Source: Motacilla alba alba | Taxonomy: Eukaryota > Chordata > Aves > Passeriformes > Motacillidae | DNA length: 64,000 nt | Direction: 5' to 3' | Assembly: GCF_015832195.1 (NCBI RefSeq) | Contig: NC_052026.1 | Coordinates: forward strand, 18,199,013-18,263,012 | Shown here: piece after piece, positions 10,656-23,226 of the stretch | Numbering within the stretch: the stretch's first letter is position 1 | Layout: each line of letters starts with the position of its first letter | The notes under the pieces: generated by a model | The model's database searches: none | What the model was told of the DNA's origin: nothing | The model's input: only the letters and a program-made list of their open reading frames with translations | Translations under genes and position numbers: made by a program

Positions 10656-13600
10656 TAATAAAGCAGGACATGACCCAGCCCCTGGTAATCTCAGGAGACA
10701 ACTTTCCCTTGATGACATTAGGGCAGAGTGCCAACAGCTCTGGCCCCTGGAGATGCACATGCTTCAGGAAGGATTCAGGTCCTGCTGAGCACAGGTCTGT
10801 TCAGGGAAGGGTGTATTCCCAGGAGTGGGAGGAGAAGACCTTCCTCCTCGTATTTCAGATTTTTCAAAGTCAAAACACAAAAAGTTCCAGAAAAAAACAA
10901 CCCTGCAGCGGGCTGAAGCTGATGTATCTTTTTCTAACACATGGGGCTTTTGTGAAATGAAATCCCTGGCCCGAAACCTGGAGGCATGGCTTACTTTTAA
11001 CTTTTACTTTATCCAGGCAAACCTCCAGCTGATGTGAGAGAGCACTGGGTCAGATTAGGATTTGGCCCACGAGGGCAGAGCAGAGCCAAGCTCCGAATGT
11101 CACACAAACATTTTAACTGGAGACTGGGCTTTCTGCAGGATCCCAGGGACGGAGCAGGGCTGTGATCTGGTCCTCCCTGAGGCATACAACGAGGTTAAAC
11201 TGCCTAGAGCATGAAGAGAACAGGATCCAAACATCTGCACAGCCATCTGTATCATCTCTTCCTCTTCCCTGAGATGTCTGGAATATTGTCTGCTTTGTGT
11301 GATGGGTAGAAACGAGCTAAAAACTGCTTAACCTGTTCCCTGTGGGTGAAAAAAAATCAGAAATCAACCCCTGCGTTGTTCATGCTGAGGTGGGAAGTGT
11401 GTTCTCACTGCTGCTGAGGTATGAAGAGGGCATATTGTTCATTTAAACCACACTCTATAGTTTTTGCAGCAGTAAAGCATTTTTGAAAGTTTACAGCTGT
11501 AGGAGAAATTCCCTGGAGCTTATCCATCAGTTTTCTGCCAATCAGAGAGCTGAAGGCACTCCGGTTTGGGCTCCAAAAGTGACATTTTAGTGTTACACGT
11601 CTGAAATGTGGAGCAGCTTCGAGAGAGCATCCTGACAGGTTTGGAACTCCAAAGAAATGATTTTCTTTTCTGGTGCCAAGCTACACAGTCTGGGAAACGC
11701 TGCACGCCACACTCGCTCCTGTCCCTCTGCCAGAACCCAAAATATCGATTCAAAAGAGAACAAGAAGTATGGCTCAGGACTCTGCTTTGTGGATGCATTT
11801 CAAGCAGGAGCTCTCTCTAATATTTAATGTATGAACTGCTCTCTCAGCTATAAGAATTCCATGTAGGAGGAGGTCCATGTTCATGTAGATCACGTAGCAA
11901 CGCTGTGGAGAAAGGGAGAGACTCTGCAGGAAAGAAAATGTCCCAGGCTGACCAAAAAAACAACTCCAGTGTGGAGGAAATGGTAAAACTTGGGCCAATC
12001 CACTGCAAGCCCATTAATTTATAATTTTAAAAGTTGTTTCAGAGTGGTTTCTGAAAGGGAAAACACGGGTATCTGAGAAGGTGTGGATGCTGAAGCATTG
12101 ATGTGGGAGCCATCCTTCAGGGAACCAGAGTGCCAGGCCATGCCTGTCTCCACAAAGTGGTCAGAAGGAGGAGATTGAAAGACCTTTAGAATTATTGCTT
12201 CAGAATAAACCCAAAAGAATGATTATGAGATGGAAAAAAAAATTCATTTGGTTTCTCAGAATTATTTTACTTAAGTAGAGCAGAGAAGAGCTGGGAGAGG
12301 AACAGGCCACATTTTTGCTCTTAATGAATGGTTTTAAAATGTTCTTTAATAGGGTGATAAGAACAGAGCATCTTTTAATTAAGGCCTGGGATGAATCAAT
12401 TTGCAATAACTTATTTTAGCTGGTTAGGGAAGGAGCTGCACTGCCATAGGCAGGTTTATCCACAGGAGCATCCCTGGAATGTGATTGCTTCAACCCCAGT
12501 TAGGGCTGGAAAGAAGCTCCTTGAAGGGGAACAGCTCAGATGTGGATCTCATCTCTCTCCTGGAGAGCCCTGCCAGGACACCAGGGGAGAGGATTTCTGA
12601 GCTCAGCCCCTTCTGATGTCCTTGAATGTGGGAAGATTAATATTTTCAAACGCTCTGTCACGGATTCGATGACTTTGGCCCAGCACCTTCTGTTTATTGT
12701 TAATGAAAGTCAATACAAGTGTGGAAAAGTACAAAATGTCAACCTACGACCTCGTGAAATCCATGGCAGGAGGGAGCAAAGAAAGAAAACCACCCTTTGG
12801 TGCACGCTTGGTGCCTCCTGCCGTGTTGGGATCCAGAAGTAAACGGCTTTTTTTCTCAGGACTGGGGTTTAGTAAGTCAGGAATTTTGTCTCTCCTTGTT
12901 TTCCTTGCAGTTAGTTAAATCCTTCGGCTCCTGTTAACACTGAACTCCAAGTTGATTTTTGTGTTAAAATGCTGAAACCTAATTTTCGTTTAACAATTTT
13001 CTCTTGGAGGCCAACATCAAATTAGTGTGTTTTCCACTGGCAGCCCCTAGTAATTTGGTAGGCAGGAGGCTCACACATACTTAAGTTATTCAATACATTT
13101 TGTTATACTCTGTACAAGAAACCCAGTCAGAAAAGGCTGATTTATGATATTCCTCAGGTTTCCTGTTACTTTAAACCACCAGCATCCCATGGCCAAGCCC
13201 TTCAGAGGCAGCCAGCACATCTGGCCCAGAGTGCTCCTGTCACCCCTGGCCAAAATGCCATATTTATAATCAAGTCATCATAGAAAAGAAAGAATTGATT
13301 ATGATGAAAAGGGGAAAAAAAATGGAAATCTAAAAAAGCAAATTTATCAGCGGACATTTGTAAATATGTTCAGGTGGGTTTTTTCCCAAACATCCATCCC
13401 AGACAAAGAGGAGCCCATGGCACAACGAGCAAGTTTATTAGATGTGTGCAGTCACCTCTTTTAGCCTAATTATAAATCACTGAATGCTTTGATTTTCCCA
13501 TTTCACCCATTTTTAATGCTATTTCATTTTCCATTTGTACAGACGAGCCACCCCTGGCTGAAGCCAAAGCTCCACAGTCCATGTGAAATCCCACCTGCAA

Positions 13601-14418
13601 TTCTGCAACTGCCCGTGGAGAAGTGAGTCTGCTCCTCACAAAATGTATTTTAGCTGCCCTCCTTAGGGACTTCAGGCTTAGGCAGTCCCTGGGTCTGGGT
13701 TGTATCCGTGTGTCCATCTGTCAAATGGGATCAATGAGCCAAACTCTCCCTGAATATTAACTTCCTACATGTTTCATAAAATAGTCAGAGGCAGAAATTT
13801 GGCTTAACGTCCTCCTTGAAGGGAAAGCTGGATTGCCTGTCTGCGCTGTAAAAATCATACACAAATCCACAGGGCATCAAACGAGGCTCACAGCACAAAC
13901 CCTTAATTTTTTCTCATAAAGCTGTGGGTTTCGAATATGCTGCACAATAAAGGGAGTGAAACACCTGCAGTGCTCAGGCTGGTCCAGGCTGTGAGGTCAG
14001 GCAGTGCTTTGGGGTCGCAGGACAAATAAACTGGCACAAGCAGGGATTTGTGTGCACCCCAAAAGGGCACAGGCAAAGCTGTATTTTCTTCTCTGGAAGA
14101 TGCATTTACAGACATTCATTATTAATGAGAGAGTCCTAAAGGAAGCCTATAGATGGTAACAAGCAGAGGCTCAGCTGTGTCACACCCTGGAATGTTGCTG
14201 TGGGAATGGGAAGAGCTGCAAAGGTTCAACATCTCTGAAAATCTGATCACTGAGCATTTCCAGTCAGTTTCCCCTGCCAAAGGAAAATGAAATTTTCCAA
14301 ATCTGTGCCAAAATCTGACGTTCATGAGCAGTTCCTCAAGTAGGTTTGGATGATGTAACCAACAATCATGAATCCCTCCTCCACTTTCTAAATTACATCT
14401 GGTTGGGATGAATTTTTA
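10656..14418. other. Single-copy non-coding block
   Basis: There is no recognised gene or repeat family in 3.8 kb. Short A-rich runs occur near 11349, 12233 and 13313. Open frames are at most about 100 codons, overlap in several frames and show no domain. Sequence around 13250-13310 has weak inverted-repeat character (AATCAAGTCATCAT against TTGATTATGATGA) that I consider chance. Confidence 0.6.
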
Positions 14419-14534
14419 TGGTTTTGGGTTTTTTTGGGGGGTGGTTTGTTTTTGTTTTTTTTTTTTTTGTTTGGTTGGTTTTTTTTATATTTATTTCTTT
14501 TTATTGTTCTTTATTTTCATTTTTATGATTTTTT
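14419..14534. repeat. T/G-rich low-complexity tract
   Basis: Long T runs are interrupted by GG, GGG and G (GGTTTGTTTTTG, GTTTGGTTGG), then T with A/C. It is the complementary strand form of the A/C-rich tracts elsewhere in the window and lies just upstream of a CR1 copy. Low complexity, non-coding. Confidence 0.8.
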
Positions 14535-14604
14535 AAAAATCTGAATGACTCTGCTTGGGCTAAACCTCATTATGCAGTTGCATAATGACATATAAAATTC
14601 AGGA

Positions 14605-14775
14605 CAAAAAGGAATTTTGCCTCATGAGGGTGGGCAGGCCCTGGGACAGGGTGCCCAGAGCAGCTGTGCCTGCCCCTGGATCCCTGGAAGTGCCCAAGGC
14701 CAGGCTGGATAGGGCCTGGAGCAAACTGGGACAGTGGAAGGTGTCCCTGCCCATGCAGGGGGTGGCACTGGTTAT
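14605..14775 (+). mobile_element. CR1 LINE fragment, internal 3' region, + strand
   Basis: A clear CR1 segment: GAGGGTGGGCAGGCCCTGGG, ACAGGGTGCCCAGAGCAGCT, CTGGATCCCTGGAAGTGCCC, AAGGCCAGGCTGGATAGGGC, then GACAGTGGAAGGTGTCCCTG. By eye it is about 90% identical to the copy at 40616 over roughly 140 bases. The terminal tail (TTCCCACCCAAACCATTCC and the octamer repeat) is missing or decayed, which is unusual because CR1 copies normally lose the 5' end. No coding capacity. Confidence 0.9.
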
Positions 14776-15834
14776 GTGACCCCATAAATAGCTGGATAAA
14801 TAAATAAAAAGAAAAAGCCTCAAATTAATTGTTGCAATCTTAGGTACCTTTTGCCCTGGAGCCCAAACACACATTTCTATCTAGGAATTTCTAGGTGAGA
14901 ATGCAATTAAATCCAAATTAATGATGCCATTCGTGGAGGAAGGAGGCTTTGTATTCCCTGTATGTGCCCAGCCAGGCTCTCATAGATCATGGGTAAATAC
15001 AGAATGGGCATCTAAATACAAATATGGAGGTTGCACACTCAGATTTAAAACTCAGATTTGCTTTTTGCTGATAGAAGATTCACTTTTAATGGAGAAGAGA
15101 CCAGACAATGAGGCCACGTTGTCCTGGCTCCAGAGGTAAAGGGAAAACTGGGAGAGAAACTCAAACCCGCAGCCAGACATGGAAAACAGGAGCATGTCAG
15201 TGACCACTTGGAGATATCAGGGTGAGAGGAACTTAGGGGTCTAAAGAGCCTCTTATCACCCAGGAGGGACTGATAGAGGGGGATTAATGGTGCTCAAATA
15301 CTTCCTGGCAATGACCTTTCTGCAGCTATTCCTTCTCCTTCACAAGGGCTTTGTTTGCCCAACAATGGCAGGAATTATCATTTATTTTGCTGTGATTTTA
15401 CTTCTTCCTTTTACTAAAGGACTTGAAGAAAATCAGAGCTGGTGGCAGTTCTTGGATTTGCCATAAAAATGGCCCAAAAAAGCAAAAACTCTGTGAGATT
15501 TCTGTCATTGAATCTGATTTTTATGGCATTGATTTCCTGCCATTACAGAAAAACATCTGGCCCTTACTTTGTCAGCCTTATTTTATCAATCTGGCCCTTT
15601 GTGTTCATGAAATGCTTTCAGAAATCAAGACTGGACAATGACGTTAATTAGAATATTAATTTTGTTTATTCAGAGGATTCTCTTGCTTTGCCACAAGCCT
15701 AGGTGAAAGTGCGTGCAAAATTCAAGAACGTGGAAGTAATTCCATAAAATTCTGCATGGAGTAAAGGTTTCTGACTGAAATCTGTGCCTCATCCAGGGCC
15801 AGCAAGTGTCAGCATCAGCTCCGTCTTTGAAGGA
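14776..15834. other. Single-copy spacer between CR1 copies
   Basis: Nothing recognised; open frames are at most about 72 codons. AT-rich with no RNA or repeat signature. Confidence 0.6.
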
Positions 15835-16104
15835 GGTTGGGCTGAGGTGGAATTTGGTTTCTTTTCCCGAGTAACCAAAGTGGAAACAGCCTCAAGTTGT
15901 GCCAGGGGAGGTTTAGGTTGGATGTTAGGGAAAATTTCTTCACTGAAAGATTTGTTAAGCACTGCCCAGGGCAGTGGGTGAGTCACCATTCCTGCAGGGA
16001 TTTATGGAATGCGGATGTGTCACCTGGGGACATGGGTTAGTGCTGGGACAGGGGATGGACTCGATGATCTAAGAGGTCTTTCCCGAGCTAAATGACTCTA
16101 TAAT
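15835..16104 (+). mobile_element. CR1 LINE fragment, 3' end, + strand
   Basis: About 270 bases follow the CR1 3' region in order: TTTCTTTTCCCGAGTAAC, GGAAACAGCCTCAAGTTGTG, CCAGGGGAGGTTTAGGTTGG, a TTCTTCACTGAAAG block, CTGCCCAGGGCAGTGGGTGA, GTCACCATTCCTGCAGGGAT, GGGGACATGGGTTAGTG, GGACTCGATGATCTAAGAGG, TCTTTCCCGAGCTAAATGAC and TCTATAATTC. It is the longest copy of this tail type in the window, 5'-truncated and non-coding. Confidence 0.93.
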
Positions 16105-18375
16105 TCAAAATTCTCAATTTTTTCCCTGCTTTTTTGACTTTACCATAGGGTTTTTTTGTGGTATGATTATACTCCTTTCGTTTTTTAACTTTCAATAATC
16201 CCAATGAGGGAAAAAAAAAGAAAAGAAAAGTCTTCTTTGGAAATATTTGAAATATTCTCCACTGGAAAAATAATGTCTTTTAATAGATGGATAGTCATGC
16301 AAACACAACAAAACCAGCCTGGATCCATGGGAATGACTTCACATGGCATCGTGGGGAGGCAGCAGGAGTTTTGCAAGGAATGAGTACACCAGGTTTGACC
16401 CCTTGGGGAGGAGGGCTCCAGTTTGGGCTCTGGTTGGGAAGGAAAAAAATCCGGGAAAATCAGTGTGGTGGTCTCATTAGCATTCGTTACAGAAATCAGC
16501 CACACGATTTGGGGCCGTTGGCAGCTTTTTGCTGGGTAAATCCAGGGCTGGAATAACAACTTTTACTGCAGGCTAGGTTTGAGGAGCATTGGAAGGGGGA
16601 GAAGTTTGCACAAAGCCTGGCTGTACCCAGGCCAGTGTTAACATTCCCTTCACTTCCATTTGCTCTGAATTCACTCAGATATTTGGATCAAAATCATTTT
16701 AGTGCTTTTTTTCTTAATTTAAAAAATATACATAAAAAGAGGGAGTAAAAAAGACAGACAGGTTTTGAATTGTTAAACATGTAACAGAGCCCATTCTCAA
16801 CAAGTTTTATTGCTGTTCGAGGAAATCCCTGAGGTCTATCTTTGAATTAGCTGAATTAGGAAAGATGTAAAACTAATCAGAGCGTTGCCATCCTGATACT
16901 CCTTTGTCTGAAACACAGGAGTTTTATCTTCTGGTCAAATCATTATAAATAACTTTTTCTAAAGGACTAATAAATCAAGCAGTTTGCATTTCTTGAAGGA
17001 ATGTTTTTTTCCCAATTAAACAACCTCAGCAAATTGCATTTATAAAAGAACGCCCTGGGTTTCCTGAGCGTTTTGCAAAGCAGTTTGCTGCACACCACAT
17101 CTGAGCAGAGCAGGGGGGATGGATGTGTGGAGGTATCCCCCCCTCCTTCCCAGGGGAGTCCCAAATGAGCCAAATATTCAGCTGATGTAAATCAGTGTTG
17201 TTCCAGATCCTTTTGGACATGATATCGTGCATTAAATCAACGGCCAGCCCCGCACAGCCCAGCCCATCCCTGGGCCTGGAATTAAAGCCTGGGCTGCTCA
17301 GGACTTCGTACCCAGCAGCCTCCAAGGATTAATTAGGGCTGATATTTATTTCTTCTGATAGGAAACCCAGATGTGTGCAGTTAAGCCAAAAAGCAGAGGG
17401 AGAGCCATCCTGCTTTTCCTTCCAGCAGACAGAGGAAAAGCAGCGTTGCCCACCCAGAGTTAAAGAACAGGAGCAAATAATTATCAGCACAGGACAATTT
17501 GGGGTTTCATCATCTGCTAAACCACTTTACCTGGCTGATTATGAACTCATTCAGATAACCTCAACTTTTTGGTTTTTTTTGTTATCAAATGTTGTAAATA
17601 TATGTATGAGTGTTGATTTATTTGTCTGAAAGCTGGGAAGAAAAATATGGAGGGAATATTCTTGCATTCCACAGTTGCAGAAATAAATCAGCTTGGATTT
17701 CACTCCAAGTACATGTTCTTGAGTAAGTTATAAGAGCACCTGTCCATTCATTAAGGAGTTTTCCTTCAAATTAATTATTAAGACTGGAAAATAGACACTT
17801 TAAATCATCAGCAAGTGCAGTACCACCTTTGATTCCCACAAGAGAAAGGGCATCTCCATCAGGAAATTGTAACTCAGTTTTAGAAAGATGTTGCACTCAG
17901 AACATTTTTATTTTGAGTGCCACGGGCACAGCTTTGGCAATATTATTTCACTCAGAATATTCCCAGAACTGAACTGATTTCACTCGAACCATGGAGCACT
18001 TTCATATTTGTGCAGCATTTCTTTGTCAGCCTTTTGTCCCAGTGGGAAAAATGATCCAGTCCCATAGAGAGCATTTTGATTTCTTCATTATAGAAATAAA
18101 AGAAGCAAAAAGGAGTGTTTCCAGCCTTTAAATATAACTTAATTTTGATGTATTTCAGTTGTTCATTCCCAGCCTGTAATTCCCTTCTTTTCCAGTGACA
18201 AGATGTAAGCAGTAAATCTCCAAGGAGTAGGGATCACCCAAAAAATATTATTGAAAAGAAACATGGAAAAATCAGAACTTTAAATAAGTTCTTCCCTTAT
18301 TCAATTGGAAAGAAAACTCTGAACACTTTCAAAATATATAATTTCAATATTTTTGCTAACAATTTCTATTTGTTC
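16105..18375. other. Single-copy non-coding block
   Basis: AT-rich with no gene or repeat family recognised. Open frames reach about 124 codons (16185-16559, minus) but are unremarkable and overlap other frames. Confidence 0.6.
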
Positions 18376-18397
18376 TTTTTTTTTTTTTTTTTTTTTT
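18376..18397. repeat. Poly(T) tract
   Basis: An uninterrupted run of 22 T. No retroposon body is recognisable on either side. Confidence 0.9.
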
Positions 18398-20339
18398 GTG
18401 TACCTGACTATTGATTCCCAGTAATGAGGCTCCCACTGATTTCACTGAGTTTTGGATTAAATTCCTGGGCAAGATCTGAGCCAGTGATGTCATGATACAA
18501 AACTGGAGAGCCCATTCCTTTTCCCTGATGCAGCCAGCACATTCTACTGGAGAAATGCAACATTTTTCCCATCTGAATAATTCCTATAGAATTTCAAAGA
18601 GCCTAATTTTTCTCTCTTTGTCACTGGTTGCATCAGTCTCTTCTACAGCATCGTCAAAAACTCAGTCTGCAGGGGAAAAAAAATGGTTTGGACAACAGCA
18701 GACTCACTTTGTTCTCATTTTTTTAAAATTGTTTTGGATGTTTCTGATATTTGTTTTTGGGCAAGACGTAGAAATCGGGATTTTGGAGCTTTTCTCTGCT
18801 CCTTTGCAGCTCTTTAAACTCCGGTTTTTATTTTGCCTGGGGGCATCTCCGCACCTCAAAATCATCTAAAAAAACAACGACACTCTTTTAGCTCCTCCAG
18901 TTGGCGCGGGGTTGAGGGAAAAAGTGGGGGGAAAAGGCAAACTCGCTGTTTTTGGAGCTGGAAACTGCTACTGGAGGTGTCCTGCTCCCCTTGGATGTTC
19001 TGGAGAGCATCAGCCAGGCTGAGCTGAGCCCTGGGCTCCGATCCCTCTCTGCTCCCCCCAGGTCTCTGCTCTGCTTAATCCTGTCAGAAAAGTCTCCAGC
19101 AAACATTTGTAATTGCAGGGAGAAAGAACACTGCTGTCTTTCTTTTTTTTTTTTTTTTTCCTGACTTGACATCTATCAAATTTAGTTTAAGCGTTCCCCT
19201 GGGTCAGGCGAGTTGCTGAGCTATAAACTAAAAATAATTAAAATAAAATTTTAAAAAAACCCCTCAAGCCTGCTTGCCAGGAGGGTATCATTGGGAGTTA
19301 GCAGCTCTCAATCATGGGTTTCAGAGGGCTGGAGCAGCTGAAACAAGGCAGGTAGGCTTCATGCAGCAAAAAAACCTGAAATTCTTTGAGATTTTAATGC
19401 TACAGGCCTGATCCTTGCACTTCAGGACATGTTTCTGTAATGGGCATTCAGAATTGAAATTAATTTTGTCACTATAGACATTTATAGTTTTCCAAAAGTG
19501 ACAGTGGATTGGAGGGTGGCAGTGCCACCTCTCCAATGACACCGGACAAACCAACAGTCTATTAAATTTCTTCTCTTCTATAAAATAATGTAAAATAATA
19601 AGTTATTACCATAAAGTGTGTGAGAAAGTTTGTTACAAGAATGTAAACACCAGAAGGCTTGGCAAAATCTTAAAAAATCAGGGCAACAAATTTTTTATTC
19701 AATTCTGCAGTTAAGGTAAATTTCACAGCCAAAAGGAAAGGCAGAGAAAGGTGGAAGGAATAGTCCTGCTCAATATCCCAGATAATCAAAACCTCGCCCT
19801 GGCAATCCCTCCAAGCCGCCTTTCCCTACTATAAAAGATGACTCTGCCAATTTATTGACCCCAGCTGATGGATCAGCCATCCCCAAAATTGGAAATTCTG
19901 GTCACAATGACTTCAAGTTTGGCTGCAACCCGCCCAGACGGACAGCATGTTCCCAGACTGGTCACATTCATAAATGTCATAAAAAACATACTTGCTCTCT
20001 GACATGCACAAAATAAAATCCTCCAACAAGACATCTCTAACCAGAAAGGCATGAAGGAAAAGCCTGTGAGCACGTGACAGGGAATGAGGGCTGCTCCGAG
20101 AGGGAATCTTGACATGGGTGGAAGTAAAACCGAAATAAAACTTCTGCAGGCATAACTGGAATATTGGCTTTGTTATTTTTGTTATTCTTATAGCTCCGAG
20201 AAGTGAAACGAAGGAAAACTCAGTCAAAACACGCTTCAAAATTTTTGTGTGAGTTGATGCAGTGTAGGTTGAAAGAGAAAAAAATGAAGTCAAGGATCAC
20301 ATTTGGGGATCTGAGGAGAATCAGTCACTGAGGTGCATA
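18398..20339. other. Single-copy non-coding block
   Basis: It contains a 17-base T run (19143-19159). A short motif at 18428-18454 resembles an old interspersed repeat and is noted among the findings. No gene was recognised; the longest frame is about 126 codons (19913-20293, minus), domain-free. Confidence 0.6.
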
Positions 20340-20440
20340 ATAAAGAACAAATCTTTGCATGCCAGCAAAGAATTAACCTGGGTTGTCTAAGCGAGTCCAT
20401 TTGCATGTAATGATTTGCATCTCATTAAGCATCTTCTGCA
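20340..20440. promoter_or_regulatory. Candidate enhancer: clustered octamer/POU sites
   Basis: Two perfect ATTTGCAT octamers lie 14 bases apart (20399-20406 and 20413-20420), with a near match CTTTGCAT at 20353-20360 preceded by AACAAA, a SOX-like core. The first octamer is followed by GTAATG and the second by CTCATTA, so each forms a GCAT-spacer-TAAT/ATTA arrangement, the layout known for class III POU proteins such as BRN2. One octamer is expected every 30 kb or so on either strand; two perfect ones 14 bases apart are not. Function is inference. Confidence 0.3.
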
Positions 20441-21167
20441 CTTTCTAGAGGTATTTTTACCACTAGTGAAAAAAAAAAAAATAGTTCCTCCCATCTTTTT
20501 AGTGTTATCACTGCTAGACACTCCTGGAAAACACAATATTTTTTTCAAAAAAGGTGGGATTATCAATACTGTTATATTTCTTCCAAAACTTGCTAAATTC
20601 TTGTTTCTGTGAACCCTTGAATAGAAGAGGATTCTCTATTTGCTGATGACAAAGCCAAAAAATGAGAGGATTGCCCGCACTTAACCTTCCGAAAGAGAAA
20701 ATTGATCATTTCAAGCCCTAAAAAACAGGAATAAATTTTTTTTTTTGAAGTGTGGCACTGCAACTCGCTCTAAATCAAAACCAGACACAGCATCATTATT
20801 CTGTTCTTGTCAGAAATGCTGAATAACACCCTCCCCAGCCTCAAACCCAGGCTGTCACCTCCAGAAGGATTGCCCTCCTTGGCCACAAATTCCTTCCCCG
20901 TTCCGTGGGGCGCCTCCCTCGCAGAGGGGATGCCCTGGAGTGGAGGGGGCAGCACCCATGGATGGTTTGGTCCATGGTTAGCCCAGGATTTGGGAATGAA
21001 ATGTGCTCCAGAGCACAGGCTGGAGGTGGTTGGGAATTTTCCAAGGCACTTTTTTTTGGCGGGGTGTCACAGAATGGCAATTTGTTGAAACTGAAACCAT
21101 TCACAAGGGAAGGTCTGTCTGAACAAAGCTCCCAGCTCAGGGGGAAAAGCAAAAGCAGAAAAGTAAG
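20441..21167. other. Single-copy block, no gene
   Basis: It includes a 13-base A run (20469-20481). Several 90-120-codon frames overlap at 20770-21234, and the longer ones run into the A tract at 21183. None is recognisable. Confidence 0.6.
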
Positions 21168-21169
21168 AA

Positions 21170-21208
<39 letters not shown>
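21168..21208. repeat. (AC)n microsatellite followed by poly(A)
   Basis: About seven AC units (21168-21182) run directly into 26 A residues (21183-21208), then TTAAAAGGGG. This may be the decayed end of a retroposed sequence, but no body can be recognised upstream. Likely length-polymorphic. Confidence 0.9.
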
Positions 21209-21212
<4 letters not shown>

Positions 21213-23206
21213 AAGGGGAACAAAGAGTGATTAGAGAAACTGCCCCTTCCCAATAATCCTGGAGGAAAAGTTCAGGCTGGATGTGAATCTTGCTTTTCTC
21301 ACTGCAAATGGCATCTTCTGCAGAATGTTTTTGGAATGAAATTAAAAGTCCAAGTGGAATAGAACAACAGAAAGGACATTTGCTCAGTCTGATCTCCAGA
21401 AATGAACCATTCCCGGGCTCCTCCAAATGATGATTTTTGACCCATTTCTGAAGCCACGTTTAGTTCTTATTGCCGAGAAGTGCTAAAACACTACATAAAA
21501 TGGGATTGATTGAAAATACCTGATCCAGCCACGAGGACATGATTAAACAACCAGCACCTGCAGGAAATTTTCTGTCAAACCCATTCTTCAGTGGAAAATT
21601 GCTCCTTTTGTAAGCCGCTTTTTCATAAAATCTACCTGATTTTTGGGTTTATTTCTCAAAAACCCAAACATGAGAAACCCAGGTTATTTCATGGCTTTTT
21701 GGCACAATGAGAAAGAAGAAACAATTCTCTACCAGAACTTACAAGAGCTGCCTCAAGGATGGATTTCCTGAGCGAGTTACCTTAGAATAAGGTAAAATGG
21801 CTTTAAAATAGTGCTGGAGAGGGTTTTCAGTGAGCAGATGCTGCTGCTTCACCTTTTTTATGGGCATAACAGAAAGTTTATGGTTCAGTCACGCCACGCT
21901 CACTCTGAGGCAGGGAATTATGACCTGGCTGTCCTTTGCCACTCATTTCAGTGAGATGTTTTCTGTCCCCTGGGGCTCTGCCTTCCCGCCCTGGGAGAGA
22001 AGGAAAATAAAAGCAGGCTGAAGTGCACATGCACATGGTAAAATCAGATTTGATGCAAGAGCAGCTCTCATGATAGCCAGGATAATCCCTCATTCTGGTT
22101 TTGGTCTGGTGTAGGCTGAACTTTGGTCCTGATATAAGTCAGGATGGGAGGACCCGGGAGTCAAAAGGTTGGTCCTGAAAGGTGGGAAGATGGAGATCTT
22201 TGGTGGACATGCAGAAGTGGGATTGCACAGACCATGAAATCTGCTGGGCACCCAGAAAAAAAATAGAATAACCTGACAACTTTGAATTTTCACCGGTTAA
22301 CCAGCTGTAAGTAGCCACAGCCAGGTCTGGGATGAGTTTAACCCCCGGATCAGCCAAATGGGCTTGAAGCAGTTTTTGATTCCATAGGGAGCACCTGACC
22401 CTTGGTGGATGCTGTCACCAAGGTGGTGTTTGAGCAGCTGGATGTTGTCACCCGCATTGTGGCTTTCTCCCTCCTTGTGTCTCACATCCAGAGGAAGGAA
22501 AACCAGGAATTGCTATCCCTCTGCAGCCACGTGCAGAAAGAGCAGCAGATTTTAGGGTGTACTTCCTGAAGAAACTCTATCTCCTTTCACCCCAATATTC
22601 CTTTTCCCCCTGTTCTTCCCTTACCCTTAGCCAGGAGAAGGAGAAAACAGACAGAAAGAAAAGAAAAGAGAGAAATTTGCTGCCTGGATTGGAAAAGTCA
22701 TCTTTTCCCAGGAGCAGCGTAATAACATTAATGGAAGGGAGAAGGGGAAAGAGGAAATGTTTCGCTAACGTGGAGAATTTCTGGCCTGGGTTCTTTCTGA
22801 GGCCTGTTTGTCAGGGGGAAAAGGAAATTGGTGGCTGGATGAAATATGAGCTGATGCAGCTGCAATGCCTTTAAATACAAGCTTTTTTAGGCACACTGGT
22901 GCTTCAGTTTGGGGATATAAGCAGATGCTGAATGCCTTTCCCTACTTCACATGGGGCCTTTGCGTGCTGTGGTTTTAAGGCCAGTGTTCAGGTGATAAAA
23001 AAAAAAAATAAAAAAAAATGGAGGGGGAATGAAATGTCATTTTTGGAGAGGCAAAAAATACTTCAGGCTCTTTGGCGTAAGTCATAAAGGGCTTTTTGTG
23101 CACAGGCAGTCAGTGCAGTGTCAAGAGAAATCACTTGCACAAGGTGGAGTAACACTATCTGAAATTAAATTCTGGCCTCCATTTACAAGTAACACTTTAG
23201 GGTAAT
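21209..23206. other. Single-copy non-coding block
   Basis: It includes a purine-rich stretch (22633-22675) and an A-rich run broken by one T (22997-23018). Open frames reach about 105 codons with no domain. No repeat family seen. Confidence 0.6.
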
Positions 23207-23226
23207 AAAAAAAAAAAAAAAAAAAA
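23207..23226. repeat. Poly(A) tract
   Basis: Twenty consecutive A followed by GCTTTTTCTTCTC. No identifiable retroposon precedes it. Confidence 0.9.

Noticed and set aside
16800..16830. TGTTCGAGG segment suggestive of a tRNA B-box
   Set aside because: It does not fit the full B-box, and no matching A-box, cloverleaf arms or terminator T run was found nearby.
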